A stretch of DNA of 64,000 nt from Photobacterium frigidiphilum (GCF_003025615.1 NZ_PYMJ01000020.1:1-64000), one strand, 5' to 3'; numbered from the stretch's first letter, positions 8,014-16,703 are shown. Numbers and translations are program-made. The notes: a model not told the origin generated them from the sequence alone.

Positions 8014-10119
8014 ATGAAAAATAAAGGAATTTTAGCTTTTTCAATAAGTGTTAGCCTTATTGTTGCTTCTGCGGGAAATGTTTTTGCTAGCGGTGGCGGT
8101 GCAGTTCTTTCGGATCCTGGTGCCGCAGAAGGGAAGCATTTCGATCCCAAAGGAAAATTACCATCCAGCTTTACTATCGAAATACAGCAAGCCCTTCGTA
8201 AATCTCTTCCATTATCGGATACCCGCGATTTTGATGAAGCCAAAAAAGGTTTTATCGCAGCCCCAGATTACAAACAAATTCAAGCAGAAGCTGGCAACGT
8301 AGCATGGGACATGGCGAGCTACGAATGGCTACTTCAAGATAAAGAATTCGACAGTATTCACCCTTCATTACAACGCCAAGCCGTATTAAACATGGCTTAT
8401 GGTTTATATGAAGTGGTACCAGATAAAATTTATCAGGTACGCGGCTTTGATTTAGCCAATATCAGTTTTATTAAAGGTGATACCGGCTGGATTATTTTCG
8501 ACCCACTTACTGCGAAAGAAACTGCCGCAGCAGCGCTCAAGTTTGTTAATGAACAATTAGGGGAACGACCTGTAGTCGCCGTTGTTTATTCCCATTCACA
8601 TGCCGACCACTTTGGTGGTGCGCGTGGGGTGGTTACTGATGAAGAGATTAAAGCCGGAAAAGTGCAGATTATTGCCCCAGAAGGCTTTATGGAGCACGCC
8701 GTATCAGAGAACGTGTACGCTGGTAACGCAATGAATCGTCGAATGTTCTTTCAATATGGTGTGCTATTACCGCGTAGCCCTTTTGGGCATGTTGATCAGT
8801 CCATTGGTAAAAATACGGCAGCAGGTACAACTGGGTTAGTTCCCCCTACGGTTTACATTAAAAATGACATCGAAGAGATGACCGTCGATGGCGTGAAAAT
8901 GATTTTCCAAAATACCCCAGGTACTGAAGCACCAGCTGAAATGAATACCTACTTCCCTGATTTAAAAACATTTTGGGCAGCAGAGAATATTACCGGTACT
9001 GTTCACAATATTTATACTCTTCGTGGGGCATTGATTCGAGATGCACTGGAATGGTCTAAACAAATCAATATTGCGCTGTATAAATTTGGTCAAGAGGCTG
9101 AAGTCATGTTTGCCTCACACAGCTGGCCGCGTTGGGGGAACGAACGTATTCAAGAAATTATGCGTTCTCAACGTGATATATACGCAAACTTAAATAATGA
9201 AGTGCTTCACCTTGCCAACCAAGGTGTCACCATTAATGAAATACATAATCAATATAAGCCACCGGAAAGCTTGCAAGAACAATGGTCGGCACACAGTTAC
9301 CATGGCTCTGAACAACATAATAGCCGTGCGGTTGTTAACCGTTATTTAGGCTATTGGGATGGTAACCCAGCCACTTTGATCCCTTTGTCGCCGCGTGAGA
9401 CAGGTCCGCTATATGTCGAAATGATGGGCGGAGCTGATAAGATCCTTAAGAAAGGGCAAGAATTATATGACAAAGGTGAATACCTTCAAGTATCTGAAAT
9501 TCTAAATAAATTGGTTTACGGTGAGCCTGAAAACCAAAAGGGTAAGGATTTATTAGCCGATGCATTTGAGCAAATAGGCTATCAGCAAGAAAGCCCAAGT
9601 GTACGAAATAGCTTCTTGGCCGCTGCTTTTGAATTGCGCTCGGGGATTCCAACAGGCGCTTCGCCTAAAACATCGGGACCTGATGTTATTCGCGCAATGT
9701 CGACAAGCCTATGGCTCGACTTCTTGGCTATTCGCTTAGACAGTGAAAAAGCAGATGGTATGCATTTCACCATCAATTTAGTCACGCCCGATAACGATGA
9801 AAAGTATGCGGTAGAACTAAACAACGCTACATTAACGAATATCAAAGGCTACCTTGCCGATAAGCCTGATCTAACACTAACGATTAATCGTTCAGATTTA
9901 GAACAAGTGATGATGGGGGCTATAAGCATGGATGAGCAGATTGATGCTGGTAAAGCGAAGCTAGAGGGAGATCGTAAGCCGATTGATCAGCTCAAAACAA
10001 TGATGACTCAGTTTACGCCTGACTTTGAGTTAATGCCGGGAACGAAAAAAGGTGAGAGTAAGAAAATAGAACGTAATGCATTTGAGCAAGAACCATTAGC
10101 TGTAACTGATGGGGGTTAA
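8014..10119 (+). CDS. Periplasmic linear primary-alkylsulfatase
   Basis: Members of this group (SdsA1, YjcS) hydrolyse primary alkyl sulfates such as SDS to alcohol and sulfate. The 701-residue protein has a signal peptide ending near VFAS (26). The metallo-beta-lactamase motif SHSHADH lies at 193-199, with further metal ligands in the AENITGT.HN region. An alkylsulfatase dimerisation segment begins near MMGGADKILKKGQELY, and a C-terminal SCP2-like domain that would cover the hydrophobic substrate follows. Length suits the family (about 660-700). It stands alone, 226 bp after nrfF, with no regulator beside it. The exact substrate cannot be read from sequence. Confidence 0.92.
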   Translation: MKNKGILAFSISVSLIVASAGNVFASGGGAVLSDPGAAEGKHFDPKGKLPSSFTIEIQQALRKSLPLSDTRDFDEAKKGFIAAPDYKQIQAEAGNVAWDMASYEWLLQDKEFDSIHPSLQRQAVLNMAYGLYEVVPDKIYQVRGFDLANISFIKGDTGWIIFDPLTAKETAAAALKFVNEQLGERPVVAVVYSHSHADHFGGARGVVTDEEIKAGKVQIIAPEGFMEHAVSENVYAGNAMNRRMFFQYGVLLPRSPFGHVDQSIGKNTAAGTTGLVPPTVYIKNDIEEMTVDGVKMIFQNTPGTEAPAEMNTYFPDLKTFWAAENITGTVHNIYTLRGALIRDALEWSKQINIALYKFGQEAEVMFASHSWPRWGNERIQEIMRSQRDIYANLNNEVLHLANQGVTINEIHNQYKPPESLQEQWSAHSYHGSEQHNSRAVVNRYLGYWDGNPATLIPLSPRETGPLYVEMMGGADKILKKGQELYDKGEYLQVSEILNKLVYGEPENQKGKDLLADAFEQIGYQQESPSVRNSFLAAAFELRSGIPTGASPKTSGPDVIRAMSTSLWLDFLAIRLDSEKADGMHFTINLVTPDNDEKYAVELNNATLTNIKGYLADKPDLTLTINRSDLEQVMMGAISMDEQIDAGKAKLEGDRKPIDQLKTMMTQFTPDFELMPGTKKGESKKIERNAFEQEPLAVTDGG

Positions 10120-10183
10120 TGCCAGCAGTTAAATGACTATCTGTTAAATGATTTTCTGATACTTTTAATAGGGGAGTCGTTAT

Positions 10184-10243
10184 ATGTTTTTAACTAGAAA
10201 GAGAAGCAATAACGCCTCCCTTTATTTATTGACCCGTCTATAG
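10184..10243 (+). CDS. Possible 19-residue leader peptide or small protein
   Basis: An ATG preceded by AGGGGAG, one of the stronger ribosome binding sites nearby, opens a frame of 19 residues rich in basic and hydroxyl residues. It lies between the alkylsulfatase and ppiB. No attenuator-type amino-acid run or adjacent terminator is evident, so it may be fortuitous. I do not recognise the peptide. Confidence 0.25.
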   Translation: MFLTRKRSNNASLYLLTRL

Positions 10244-10383
10244 GTATAGGCTTTATCATCACACCTTATCCATTTAAGCATGGCGTTAAAGTAAACGCAT
10301 TGACTCTAATTAGACACTACAGTTGCAGACTGTGATTGCGTATACTGACAAGACTGAATTTATACCAATATAGTGCAGCTAGT

Positions 10384-10878
10384 ATGATTATTTTTACCAC
10401 CAATTTTGGCGATATTGAGATTGAACTCGATATGAAGCAAACACCTGTCAGTTCAAGAAACTTTTTGAAGTATTGCCAAGATGGTTTTTATGACGGTACT
10501 ATTTTCCACCGAGTTATAAAAGGTTTCATGATCCAAGGTGGTGGCTTTACTGTCGACATGCAAGAGAAGCCGACACGTGATGCTATTGTGAATGAAGCTA
10601 ATCGTGGGCTTAAAAATGTTGTTGGTAGCCTAGCAATGGCGCGAACAGATGCACCACACTCGGCGACTGGGCAATTTTTTATTAACCTAGATGATAACGA
10701 CTTTCTTGATTACACAGCCACGTCCAATGCTGGATGGGGCTATGCGGTATTTGGAAAGGTTAGCGCGGGTATGGATGTTGTTAATGCGATAGCGAAAGCG
10801 AAAACAACCTCTAAATACGGCCATGATGATGTACCGTGTGAAGCTATCATTGTTGAAAAAGTAACGATTACAGAATAA
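10384..10878 (+). CDS. ppiB: Cytoplasmic peptidyl-prolyl cis-trans isomerase B
   Basis: Cyclophilin-type prolyl isomerase assisting protein folding in the cytoplasm. The 164-residue product equals E. coli PpiB in length. It shows the cyclophilin core: FHRVIKGFMIQGG with the catalytic arginine, then MARTDAPHSATGQFFIN. There is no signal peptide once translation is started at the internal MIIFTTNFGD. An upstream in-frame ATG would add 16 residues absent from the family. The ribosome binding site is poor. A TATACT box at 10341-10346 may be the -10. In many vibrios ppiB neighbours cysS; here it does not. Confidence 0.93.
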   Translation: MIIFTTNFGDIEIELDMKQTPVSSRNFLKYCQDGFYDGTIFHRVIKGFMIQGGGFTVDMQEKPTRDAIVNEANRGLKNVVGSLAMARTDAPHSATGQFFINLDDNDFLDYTATSNAGWGYAVFGKVSAGMDVVNAIAKAKTTSKYGHDDVPCEAIIVEKVTITE

Positions 10879-10960
10879 CGTTGCTGTGCCTAACGTATAA
10901 GTTAAACCATTAGCTACTGCTGGTGGTAAACGGAACGTTAGACATTAAATTAAAAATTAA

Positions 10961-10994
10961 AAAGGAGGCATTATATTAATTATGCCTCCTTTTT
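10961..10994. terminator. Bidirectional terminator between ppiB and the 11031 gene
   Basis: The stem AAAGGAGGCAT / ATGCCTCCTTT is flanked by A-rich and T-rich runs. It therefore ends ppiB on the plus strand and the convergent minus-strand gene. Confidence 0.85.
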
Positions 10995-11030
10995 AATATG
11001 TCCAATAAAGCGTCACTTAGCTGTGGATAG

Positions 11031-11747
11031 TTAACTACCCGTCGATACTATTTCCCACGACCCATCTTGATTTTGACAAGCCGTACCGTAAGCATTTTCA
11101 TTTTTCCCACCAACGGTGATTTTTTGCTGGAACTCCCGACAATAACGACCACTGGTTGTTGTTCCTTCACGTGTCGCCGTTACCGAACCTGATGCGCCGC
11201 CATCACTCCAGTTAATTTGTTCGTTAATTGGGGCGGTGGTGGCTTTTACCTGCGCGGCTTCGTGTTCTCTTTCTTGTTGTTCATTGAGGTTATCAAGCAG
11301 TTTTAAGGTTATCGCGGTGAATGCTAACCATTTCCAAGCATCGTTATCGTTATAGTAATTACCATAACCATAATAGGTATGACCATGTGGGCGAACGACA
11401 ACAACATTGCGATAAGTACGGTGTCGGTTAGAGGGAACAACAACAGTATTATGTCGATTATTGTTGATGACGACATTGTTGTTTTTATTTACGTTATTAA
11501 TATCTTTATTTTTAATCTTTATGTCATTGCTTTTAACGTTGTTTTGTATGTTCTTATTCACCCGTGCCGAATCTTGTCTATGAAGAGGGCGACTCTTTTC
11601 TTGTGATTTATATGCTCCTTTTTTATCTGCAAATCGCCCTTCATTCGCGAACGCTGTTTGAGGCATAAAGGTAATGGAGACAATAGAACTTAATATGATG
11701 GCACGCAAACAATTGCATTTAACCATTTGAAATATAGTCTTTTTCAT
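11031..11747 (-). CDS. Asn-rich secreted protein with surface-antigen-like C-terminus
   Basis: The 238-residue protein has a signal peptide (cleavage after TAFA, about 34), a long low-complexity middle rich in Asn, Lys and Val (about 65-105), a Tyr/Gly/Asn-rich patch and a probable hydrophobic helix near 140. Its C-terminal domain has GRYCREFQQKITVGG and AYGTACQNQDGSWEIV, the pattern of the 17-kDa surface antigen / RT0821-Lpp0805 family, with its cysteine pair. It is probably periplasmic or outer-membrane associated. Function is unknown. It shares a bidirectional terminator with ppiB. Confidence 0.7.
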   Translation of the reverse strand: MKKTIFQMVKCNCLRAIILSSIVSITFMPQTAFANEGRFADKKGAYKSQEKSRPLHRQDSARVNKNIQNNVKSNDIKIKNKDINNVNKNNNVVINNNRHNTVVVPSNRHRTYRNVVVVRPHGHTYYGYGNYYNDNDAWKWLAFTAITLKLLDNLNEQQEREHEAAQVKATTAPINEQINWSDGGASGSVTATREGTTTSGRYCREFQQKITVGGKNENAYGTACQNQDGSWEIVSTGS

Positions 11748-11819
11748 TACTTTTTATCCTCAAGTTAAACCTCAAGTTTTAAGTATAGTGAAGTGTTTGA
11801 ATTTTATTTGAATTAGACT

Positions 11820-12020
11820 CTATGCCAATACGTAAGTAATCAATCCTAAAAATGTTAAGCAAGCACCACCGAAAAAACCAAATTCGATACGCTTTTCTAC
11901 AACGCATTTAACGTGTTCTTTTTCCACCGTAAGCATCATGAATAAACAGCCGCCTGCCAGTGCAAAAAGCAGTACGCCAATGCTGAATAATCCGGCTTGC
12001 AAAAAATCGATAAGTTCCAT
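11820..12020 (-). CDS. Small two-helix membrane protein (66 aa)
   Basis: The start at 12020 follows AAAGGA with good spacing, so the longer upstream frame is not used. The 66-residue product has two hydrophobic segments (about 8-30 and 48-65) separated by a charged KEHVKCVVEKR loop, which is the look of a small inner-membrane protein. I do not recognise the family. It lies between an Asn-rich secreted protein and kdgK with no evident operon partner. Confidence 0.6.
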   Translation of the reverse strand: MELIDFLQAGLFSIGVLLFALAGGCLFMMLTVEKEHVKCVVEKRIEFGFFGGACLTFLGLITYVLA

Positions 12021-12243
12021 GGCTATTTTTCCTTTCTGGCAATTTACTAATGCGTACCTGATTGTTAACCCTATATTTTTTATGGGTTTTGTGGCACGTC
12101 TATTATGTTGAGTGGCATCGATAATACACATTAAATAGTTGGGTGCAACGGTAGAGCGGTGGGATGAGATCTGGAGGGCTTTATGGCTTCCCTGTTTCAA
12201 TTTGTTTAATGAGCTCAAGCCCTAGCTGCGACACTTGAGTAAC

Positions 12244-12453
12244 ATGTTTAATGCAGATTGGACCACTTTCTGGGGTAATCCTATTCTTCCTTCAGTGCTA
12301 ACAGCATTAGCTGCGAGTGTTGCTGTAAGCCTTGCAACGCCAGCAAATACAGTGACTAAAGCAGAAGTGAAAGCCATTCTAGATGTGGAACGCCAAGCAA
12401 TGGAACAAGATGCGGCGGAAACAGTATCGGCAAAGCCTGTAATGGCAAAATAA
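12244..12453 (+). CDS. Hypothetical 69-residue protein with one hydrophobic segment
   Basis: The frame opens at an ATG at 12244 (in-frame TTG at 12235) without a clear Shine-Dalgarno. A short N-terminus is followed by a hydrophobic stretch (about 14-32) and an acidic helical tail with KAEVKAILDVERQAMEQ, so it could be a signal-anchored small protein. The opposite strand is open too but reads like a shadow. Its reality is uncertain, and it is called because composition and helix pattern look protein-like. Confidence 0.4.
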   Translation: MFNADWTTFWGNPILPSVLTALAASVAVSLATPANTVTKAEVKAILDVERQAMEQDAAETVSAKPVMAK

Positions 12454-12553
12454 TTGACTAAAACTAGATGAAATGCGGGTCTTTGTGATGAGCCGAGATC
12501 CGCAATATAAATTACTCTTTTAGTACCACTCAAATAAAAATAAAGGTAATAGT

Positions 12554-13474
12554 GTGAGAATTGCATTTTTTGGCGAATGTATGGTTGAGTTAAGTGGTCA
12601 GCCTCTGCAGCGTACCTTTGGTGGTGATACCTTAAATACAGCACTTTATCTTTCTAGGTTGGGTGCTTCTCGCCATCATTCTGTTAGCTATGCGACAGCC
12701 TTAGGCGTTGATAAAATTAGTCAGGATATGTTGGTGTCTTGGCAAGAAGAAAACATAGGAACGGATTTAGTTCGTAAAATTGAAGACAAACTTCCTGGCT
12801 TGTATTTGGTTGAAACGGAACCGAATGGTGAACGCCATTTTCACTATTGGCGTAATGACAGTGCAGCAAAGTTTTATTTTTCTGAACAGTTGTCGCCACT
12901 AGAGCAGGCGATTGACTCGCATCTATTTGATGCACTATATATCAGTGGTATCAGCCTTGCGATTTTAGCTGAAGATGCCAAAGCGGTATTAATTACCTTG
13001 TTAGAAAAGCACAAAGCGGCTGGGGGTAAAGTGTTGTTCGACAATAATTACCGCCCACAGTTATGGACAGAAAAACAAGCCCAATACTGGTATACGCAAG
13101 TACTCCCTTTTGTCGATATCGCATTAATTACTGAAGACGACGATCAGCGAGTATGGGGTAAAACCAATATTGTTGAGCGTTGTAAGCAATATGGTTGTAA
13201 TGAAGTCGTTATAAAACGCGGCTGTGAGCCTTGTAAAATTGTCACCAATTTACAATCAGACGCAACAGAAACAAGCTACGTGGCAGCGAATAGGGTTGCG
13301 AATGTTGTTAATACTTGTGCCGCAGGTGATTCCTTTGCAGCAGGGTACTTAGCTGCGCGACTCAATGGTGAGTCAGCGTCGTCATCAGCAGTGCTCGGTC
13401 ATCGCTTGGCCTCGACAGTTATTCAATACTCAGGAGCGATTATTCCGCTCGACGCAATGAAAGATACCTTGTAA
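12554..13474 (+). CDS. kdgK: 2-dehydro-3-deoxygluconokinase
   Basis: PfkB-family sugar kinase that phosphorylates 2-keto-3-deoxygluconate to KDPG, the entry of uronate and alginate breakdown into the Entner-Doudoroff pathway. The 306-residue protein begins with IAFFGECMVELSG, has the FGGDTLNTALYLSRLG sugar-binding segment, and ends with the second PfkB signature NTCAAGDSFAAGYLA, where AAGD holds the catalytic aspartate. The start is GTG at 12554 with AAAGG upstream. No uronate operon surrounds it. A general PfkB kinase is the alternative. Confidence 0.85.
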   Translation: MRIAFFGECMVELSGQPLQRTFGGDTLNTALYLSRLGASRHHSVSYATALGVDKISQDMLVSWQEENIGTDLVRKIEDKLPGLYLVETEPNGERHFHYWRNDSAAKFYFSEQLSPLEQAIDSHLFDALYISGISLAILAEDAKAVLITLLEKHKAAGGKVLFDNNYRPQLWTEKQAQYWYTQVLPFVDIALITEDDDQRVWGKTNIVERCKQYGCNEVVIKRGCEPCKIVTNLQSDATETSYVAANRVANVVNTCAAGDSFAAGYLAARLNGESASSSAVLGHRLASTVIQYSGAIIPLDAMKDTL

Positions 13475-13841
13475 GGAACAAAAGTTAATGTATCAGTAAT
13501 TCATTGAATAATTAAAAGCGTTTAAAGTCATTCCTGTTATCCAAATCAACAACATTGAGTAAGCCGTACCTTTAGGTACACAAGCGCTTTTGGCATTGAA
13601 ATAACCAAAACGTCTCAGAGGTTTCCGACTAAAGATCTTGTGACCGACTATACTTCCCTCAACTATCATTCAGGACTGGTGGCACATAACAGAAGTTTTG
13701 ACGAGTTCAGTCACTACACTTAACCCTTAATCATTCCGTAAAGTGAGGAACGAACTTATACGGTATCTAAGGCGTACACGGTTAAAGCTGGATCCCGGGT
13801 ATCTCGTTCCTCTATTCCGGGATGATATTTTAGGAGTCGAG
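13475..13841 (+). promoter_or_regulatory. Structured leader before the sodium:alanine symporter
   Basis: The 367-bp gap holds several stem-forming segments. A GTACC-TTTA-GGTAC hairpin lies at 13566-13579. GAGGAACGA (13744-13752) is complementary to TCGTTCCTC (13804-13812), and the latter lies in the loop of a hairpin formed by ATCCCGG (13792-13798) and CCGGGAT (about 13817-13823). The two pairings together would give a pseudoknot or an alternative fold just before the ribosome binding site. Glycine riboswitches precede some Vibrio symporters of this family, but their conserved core was not found here. Confidence 0.4.
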
Positions 13842-15263
13842 ATGGAATTGTTAGAAGGCCTTTTTGGTGTAATTGGAGATCTCACTTGGGGATGGGCACT
13901 TATACCATTCCTGGTCGTATTGGGTCTATTCTTTACTTTCGTTACCGGATTTGTTCAATTTACTTTCTTTGGACGTATGTTCAGTGTCTTATTAAACAAA
14001 AACCAAACAGCTGACAAAAACGCAATTTCAGGTCGTGAAGCGCTTTTATTATCTGTTGGTGGTCGTGTTGGTGGCGGTAACATTGCAGGTGTTGCTGTTG
14101 CAATTTCTCTTGGCGGCCCTGGTGCTGTATTTTGGATGTGGGCAATTGCCCTGGTTGGTATGGCAACAAGCCTGGTGGAATGTTCACTCGCTCAGCTTTA
14201 TAAGCGTAAAGAAGGTGATGCATTTCGTGGAGGTGCTGCACGTTCAATAATTCATGGTCTTGGTGAAGACTATCGGTGGCTTGCTTACCTGTATGCTGTT
14301 TGTTTGATTGCTTCCTTTGCGATTGGTTTTAATGCCTTTCAAGGTAATACAGTTGCAGGGGCTGCGCAGGATAGCCTGGGTATTGACCGCATGTGGACTG
14401 GTGGCCTGTTAGCTATTATTACTGGTTTCATTATTTACGGTGGTATTAAACGTATCGCTAAAACGGCGGATGTTATCGTACCTATTATGGCTATCGGGTA
14501 TGTCGCAATGGCGCTTCTAGTCATCCTAATCAACATCACTGAGATCCCAGCGGTCATTGGTAGTATCGTATCTAACGCATTTGGTTGGGAGGAAGCTGTT
14601 GGTGGCGGTATGGGAACTGCGATGGCACAAGGTTTGCGCCGTGGCCTGTTCTCAAACGAAGCTGGCCTGGGTTCGGCGCCCAATGTCGCCGCCACGGCCG
14701 ATGTCGCTCACCCAATCAGCCAGGGCATCACACAGTCTTTATCGGTATTTATTGATACAATCTTAATCTGTAGCTGTACGGCATTTGTTATCTTACTGGG
14801 TGACGTTTATGTCCCTGGCGCAGAAGGCATTGATGGTGTCGTTTTGACTCAGCAGTCACTGGTTTCACATATAGGGGCTTGGTCTCAGTACTTTCTGACT
14901 GGGGCGATTTTGCTCTTTTCTATTAGTTCTATCATCTACAACTACTACCTGGGAGAAAACGCCCTCACATTCATGTCAAAGAACAAACTGTCTGTACACA
15001 TTCTTCGCTTTGTTGTGATCGGGATTATCTTTTTGGGCGCAGTTGCTCCAGGAGCAACGTCAGTGTTTTTCTTCTCAGATCCGATGATGGGTATCCTTGC
15101 TATCGTTAACTTGTTAGCACTTATAATGCTGTTTCCTACGCTCATCCGTATTTTGAAAGACTATAAGAAGCAACTTAAAGCAGGTATCGAACACCCACAG
15201 TTCGACCCCAAAGATTTCCCTGATCTAGATATTGACCTCAAAGCGTGGAAACCAAAAAAATAA
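13842..15263 (+). CDS. Sodium:alanine/glycine symporter, AGCS family
   Basis: Inner-membrane carrier importing alanine or glycine with sodium. The 473-residue product is polytopic and shows the AGCS signature VGGGNIAGVAVAISLGG followed by PGAVFWMW, plus GLGSAPNVAATADVAHP later on. The start at 13842 is chosen because TTAGGAG sits at ideal spacing and the product then starts just before the first helix. The frame is open 99 bases further upstream through the structured leader, which is unlikely to be coding. The C-terminus is charged and cytoplasmic. Substrate choice between alanine and glycine cannot be read. Confidence 0.92.
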   Translation: MELLEGLFGVIGDLTWGWALIPFLVVLGLFFTFVTGFVQFTFFGRMFSVLLNKNQTADKNAISGREALLLSVGGRVGGGNIAGVAVAISLGGPGAVFWMWAIALVGMATSLVECSLAQLYKRKEGDAFRGGAARSIIHGLGEDYRWLAYLYAVCLIASFAIGFNAFQGNTVAGAAQDSLGIDRMWTGGLLAIITGFIIYGGIKRIAKTADVIVPIMAIGYVAMALLVILINITEIPAVIGSIVSNAFGWEEAVGGGMGTAMAQGLRRGLFSNEAGLGSAPNVAATADVAHPISQGITQSLSVFIDTILICSCTAFVILLGDVYVPGAEGIDGVVLTQQSLVSHIGAWSQYFLTGAILLFSISSIIYNYYLGENALTFMSKNKLSVHILRFVVIGIIFLGAVAPGATSVFFFSDPMMGILAIVNLLALIMLFPTLIRILKDYKKQLKAGIEHPQFDPKDFPDLDIDLKAWKPKK

Positions 15264-15325
15264 GATAGTTGTAATTAACAGAAGAAAGAGGGCGATCATC
15301 ACAACGACCTCATTAATCACTATAA

Positions 15326-15360
15326 AAAGCGAGTGCCGCATTTTCAGTACTCGCTTTCTC
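15326..15360 (+). terminator. Terminator after the alanine symporter
   Basis: The stem AAAGCGAGT / ACTCGCTTT has a 14-base loop and is followed by a weak pyrimidine run. Confidence 0.55.
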
Positions 15361-15939
15361 CGACGATATTATTCAGATATTTGATTGAAAGGATTTCAAT
15401 TAGACTCAGCATGTGCCCGTTATTCCAAAGCCCAACATAGATATGATGCAATGCCAACTGGTAGCCTTTTGGATCTCTGGTATAGCAAGGTATTATTAGA
15501 CAATTCGTTCAATTGATTGTGACATAGCAAATAATAATTTTTCTTTTAAAGCTTTTTGTTTTTTAAATTGTTTTTCTTCTTTACTCATTACACCGCAAAT
15601 CTTTCTTAAAAACATCATACCAAAAACCTTTCGTATGTGGCCATTCATTGCCACCGGGGTGTTTTAAGCAATACCCATGCCATATTTACCATGACGGCCG
15701 TAAACGACTTTGTTGCAACACTAGCAGCATTGGCGTCATTGTGTTTGTAAGGCTAAAAGCTATTTTTAAACAACTATTTGTAAACAAGAGATTAAGCTTT
15801 TCGATTTCTATATGTGTTTAGGTTTATTAAAAAGAACCATGTGTGAACCAGCTACTGTTTGATTAATAGGCGGTTCATTGTTATTTATTGCGTTTTGGAT
15901 ATAAAGTAATCAAACAATCAAAATAATATGATTTTGATG
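15361..15939. other. Gene-poor AT-rich stretch before the tRNA cluster
   Basis: No well-supported gene is seen in this 579-bp stretch. A minus-strand frame of 50 codons is listed separately with low confidence. The remainder is AT-rich without clear stems. Confidence 0.5.
15496..15648 (-). CDS. Possible small basic protein (50 aa), uncertain
   Basis: A minus-strand frame starts at an ATG whose complement is 15646-15648 and stops at 15496-15498. The C-terminal part is a lysine- and glutamate-rich helix (MSKEEKQFKKQKALKEKLLF) that looks protein-like, while the N-terminal part is nondescript. There is no strong ribosome binding site, and a shorter start at the internal MSKEE is possible. It could be a gene remnant. 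Confidence 0.25.
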   Translation of the reverse strand: MNGHIRKVFGMMFLRKICGVMSKEEKQFKKQKALKEKLLFAMSQSIERIV

Positions 15940-15967
15940 TTGACTCATACTGAGCAATCCGTAGAAT
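15940..15967 (+). promoter_or_regulatory. Promoter of the tRNA cluster
   Basis: TTGACT (15940-15945), 16 bases, then TAGAAT (15962-15967), followed by a GC-rich start region as usual for stringently controlled stable RNA promoters. The first tRNA begins about 83 bases after the expected start site. Confidence 0.7.
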
Positions 15968-16056
15968 GCAGCCCATACCGCAACGGGGCAACCCATTAAC
16001 GGTTAGTGATTGAAAGATTGCTTAATTCTTTAAGATGTTTTGGCATTAAAGAATAT

Positions 16057-16130
16057 GGCGCGTTGGCAGAGTGGCTATGCAGCGGATTGCAAATCCGTGT
16101 ACCTCGGTTCGACTCCGGGACGCGCCTCCA
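16057..16130 (+). tRNA. tRNA-Cys (GCA)
   Basis: A 74-base cloverleaf with acceptor stem GGCGCGT/ACGCGCC, anticodon loop TTGCAAA and an encoded CCA end. It is the first gene of the cluster. Confidence 0.97.
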
Positions 16131-16150
16131 TTATTCCTTGAGAATAATAT

Positions 16151-16226
16151 GCGACACTAGCTCAGCTGGTAGAGCGCAACCTTGCCAAGGTTGAGGTCAC
16201 GAGTTCGAGCCTCGTGTGTCGCTCCA
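16151..16226 (+). tRNA. tRNA-Gly (GCC), copy 1
   Basis: A 76-base cloverleaf with anticodon GCC in CTTGCCAAG, a TTCGAGC T-loop and encoded CCA. It is identical to the copy at 16452. Confidence 0.97.
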
Positions 16227-16332
16227 AATTTTGTACTAACGGTCACGTTACATTGGCAGACCGTTATTAAGATGGTGTCTAACCGCTTTTTATAAAGCAC
16301 ATTGGTTGGAGCATCGCAATAAAGAATTGCGT

Positions 16333-16419
16333 GCCCTGGTGGTGGAATTGGTAGACACAAGGGATTTAAAATCCCTCGGCGTTCGCGCTGTGCCGGTTCA
16401 AGTCCGGCCCGGGGCACCA
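16333..16419 (+). tRNA. tRNA-Leu (TAA)
   Basis: An 87-base class II tRNA with a long variable arm, anticodon TAA in GATTTAAAATC, the GGTTCAAGTCC T-arm and encoded CCA. Confidence 0.97.
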
Positions 16420-16451
16420 TCTATTAAAGTCTATATCGAAAGATATAGCAT

Positions 16452-16527
16452 GCGACACTAGCTCAGCTGGTAGAGCGCAACCTTGCCAAGGTTGAGGTCA
16501 CGAGTTCGAGCCTCGTGTGTCGCTCCA
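16452..16527 (+). tRNA. tRNA-Gly (GCC), copy 2
   Basis: Identical in all 76 bases to the copy at 16151. It is followed after a few bases by the cluster terminator. Confidence 0.97.
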
Positions 16528-16532
16528 AATTG

Positions 16533-16565
16533 AAAAGCCCAATCAGAAATGATTGGGCTTTTTGA
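16533..16565 (+). terminator. Terminator of the tRNA cluster
   Basis: The stem AAAAGCCCAATC / GATTGGGCTTTT has a short AGAAAT loop and is followed by a T run. Confidence 0.9.
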
Positions 16566-16610
16566 CGTTTGTAGCATATTAAAATGAGTCTCGACGCGTT
16601 ATCTCAACAA

Positions 16611-16697
16611 TCATTAGCTCAGCAGGTCGATTGCAGCCGTGCCAAGGTTGAGGTCACGCCTAAGCCTTGAAGATCGGGAGCCTCGTGTGTCGCTCCA
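16611..16697 (+). pseudogene. Degenerate tRNA-Gly relic
   Basis: Pieces of the neighbouring tRNA-Gly are recognisable in order: TTAGCTCAGCAGGTCG (D arm), GTGCCAAGGTTGAGGTCACG (anticodon loop and 3' side) and GAGCCTCGTGTGTCGCTCCA (T arm, acceptor 3' strand, CCA). The 5' acceptor strand is lost, the 5' side of the anticodon stem is changed, and extra bases interrupt the T arm, so no cloverleaf can form. It keeps a separate terminator. Confidence 0.8.
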
Positions 16698-16703
16698 AAT
16701 ACG

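Noticed and set aside
12222..12644. 140-codon minus-strand frame overlapping the kdgK start
   Set aside because: It reads antisense to the kdgK start and the small plus-strand frame, with no ribosome binding site or family likeness.
13305..13335. Apparent loss of the first Asp in the PfkB signature of KdgK
   Set aside because: The family signature allows Asn at this place, and the catalytic Asp in AAGD is kept, so the kinase should be active.
13743..13841. N-terminal extension of the alanine symporter
   Set aside because: The family starts near MELLEG, which has a well-placed AGGAG; the extension lies in complementary stem segments of the leader.
13475..13841. Glycine riboswitch upstream of the symporter
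   Set aside because: A stretch CTCAGAGG..CCGAC loosely recalls the aptamer 3' part, but the conserved CCGAAGG core and matching P1 strand were not found.
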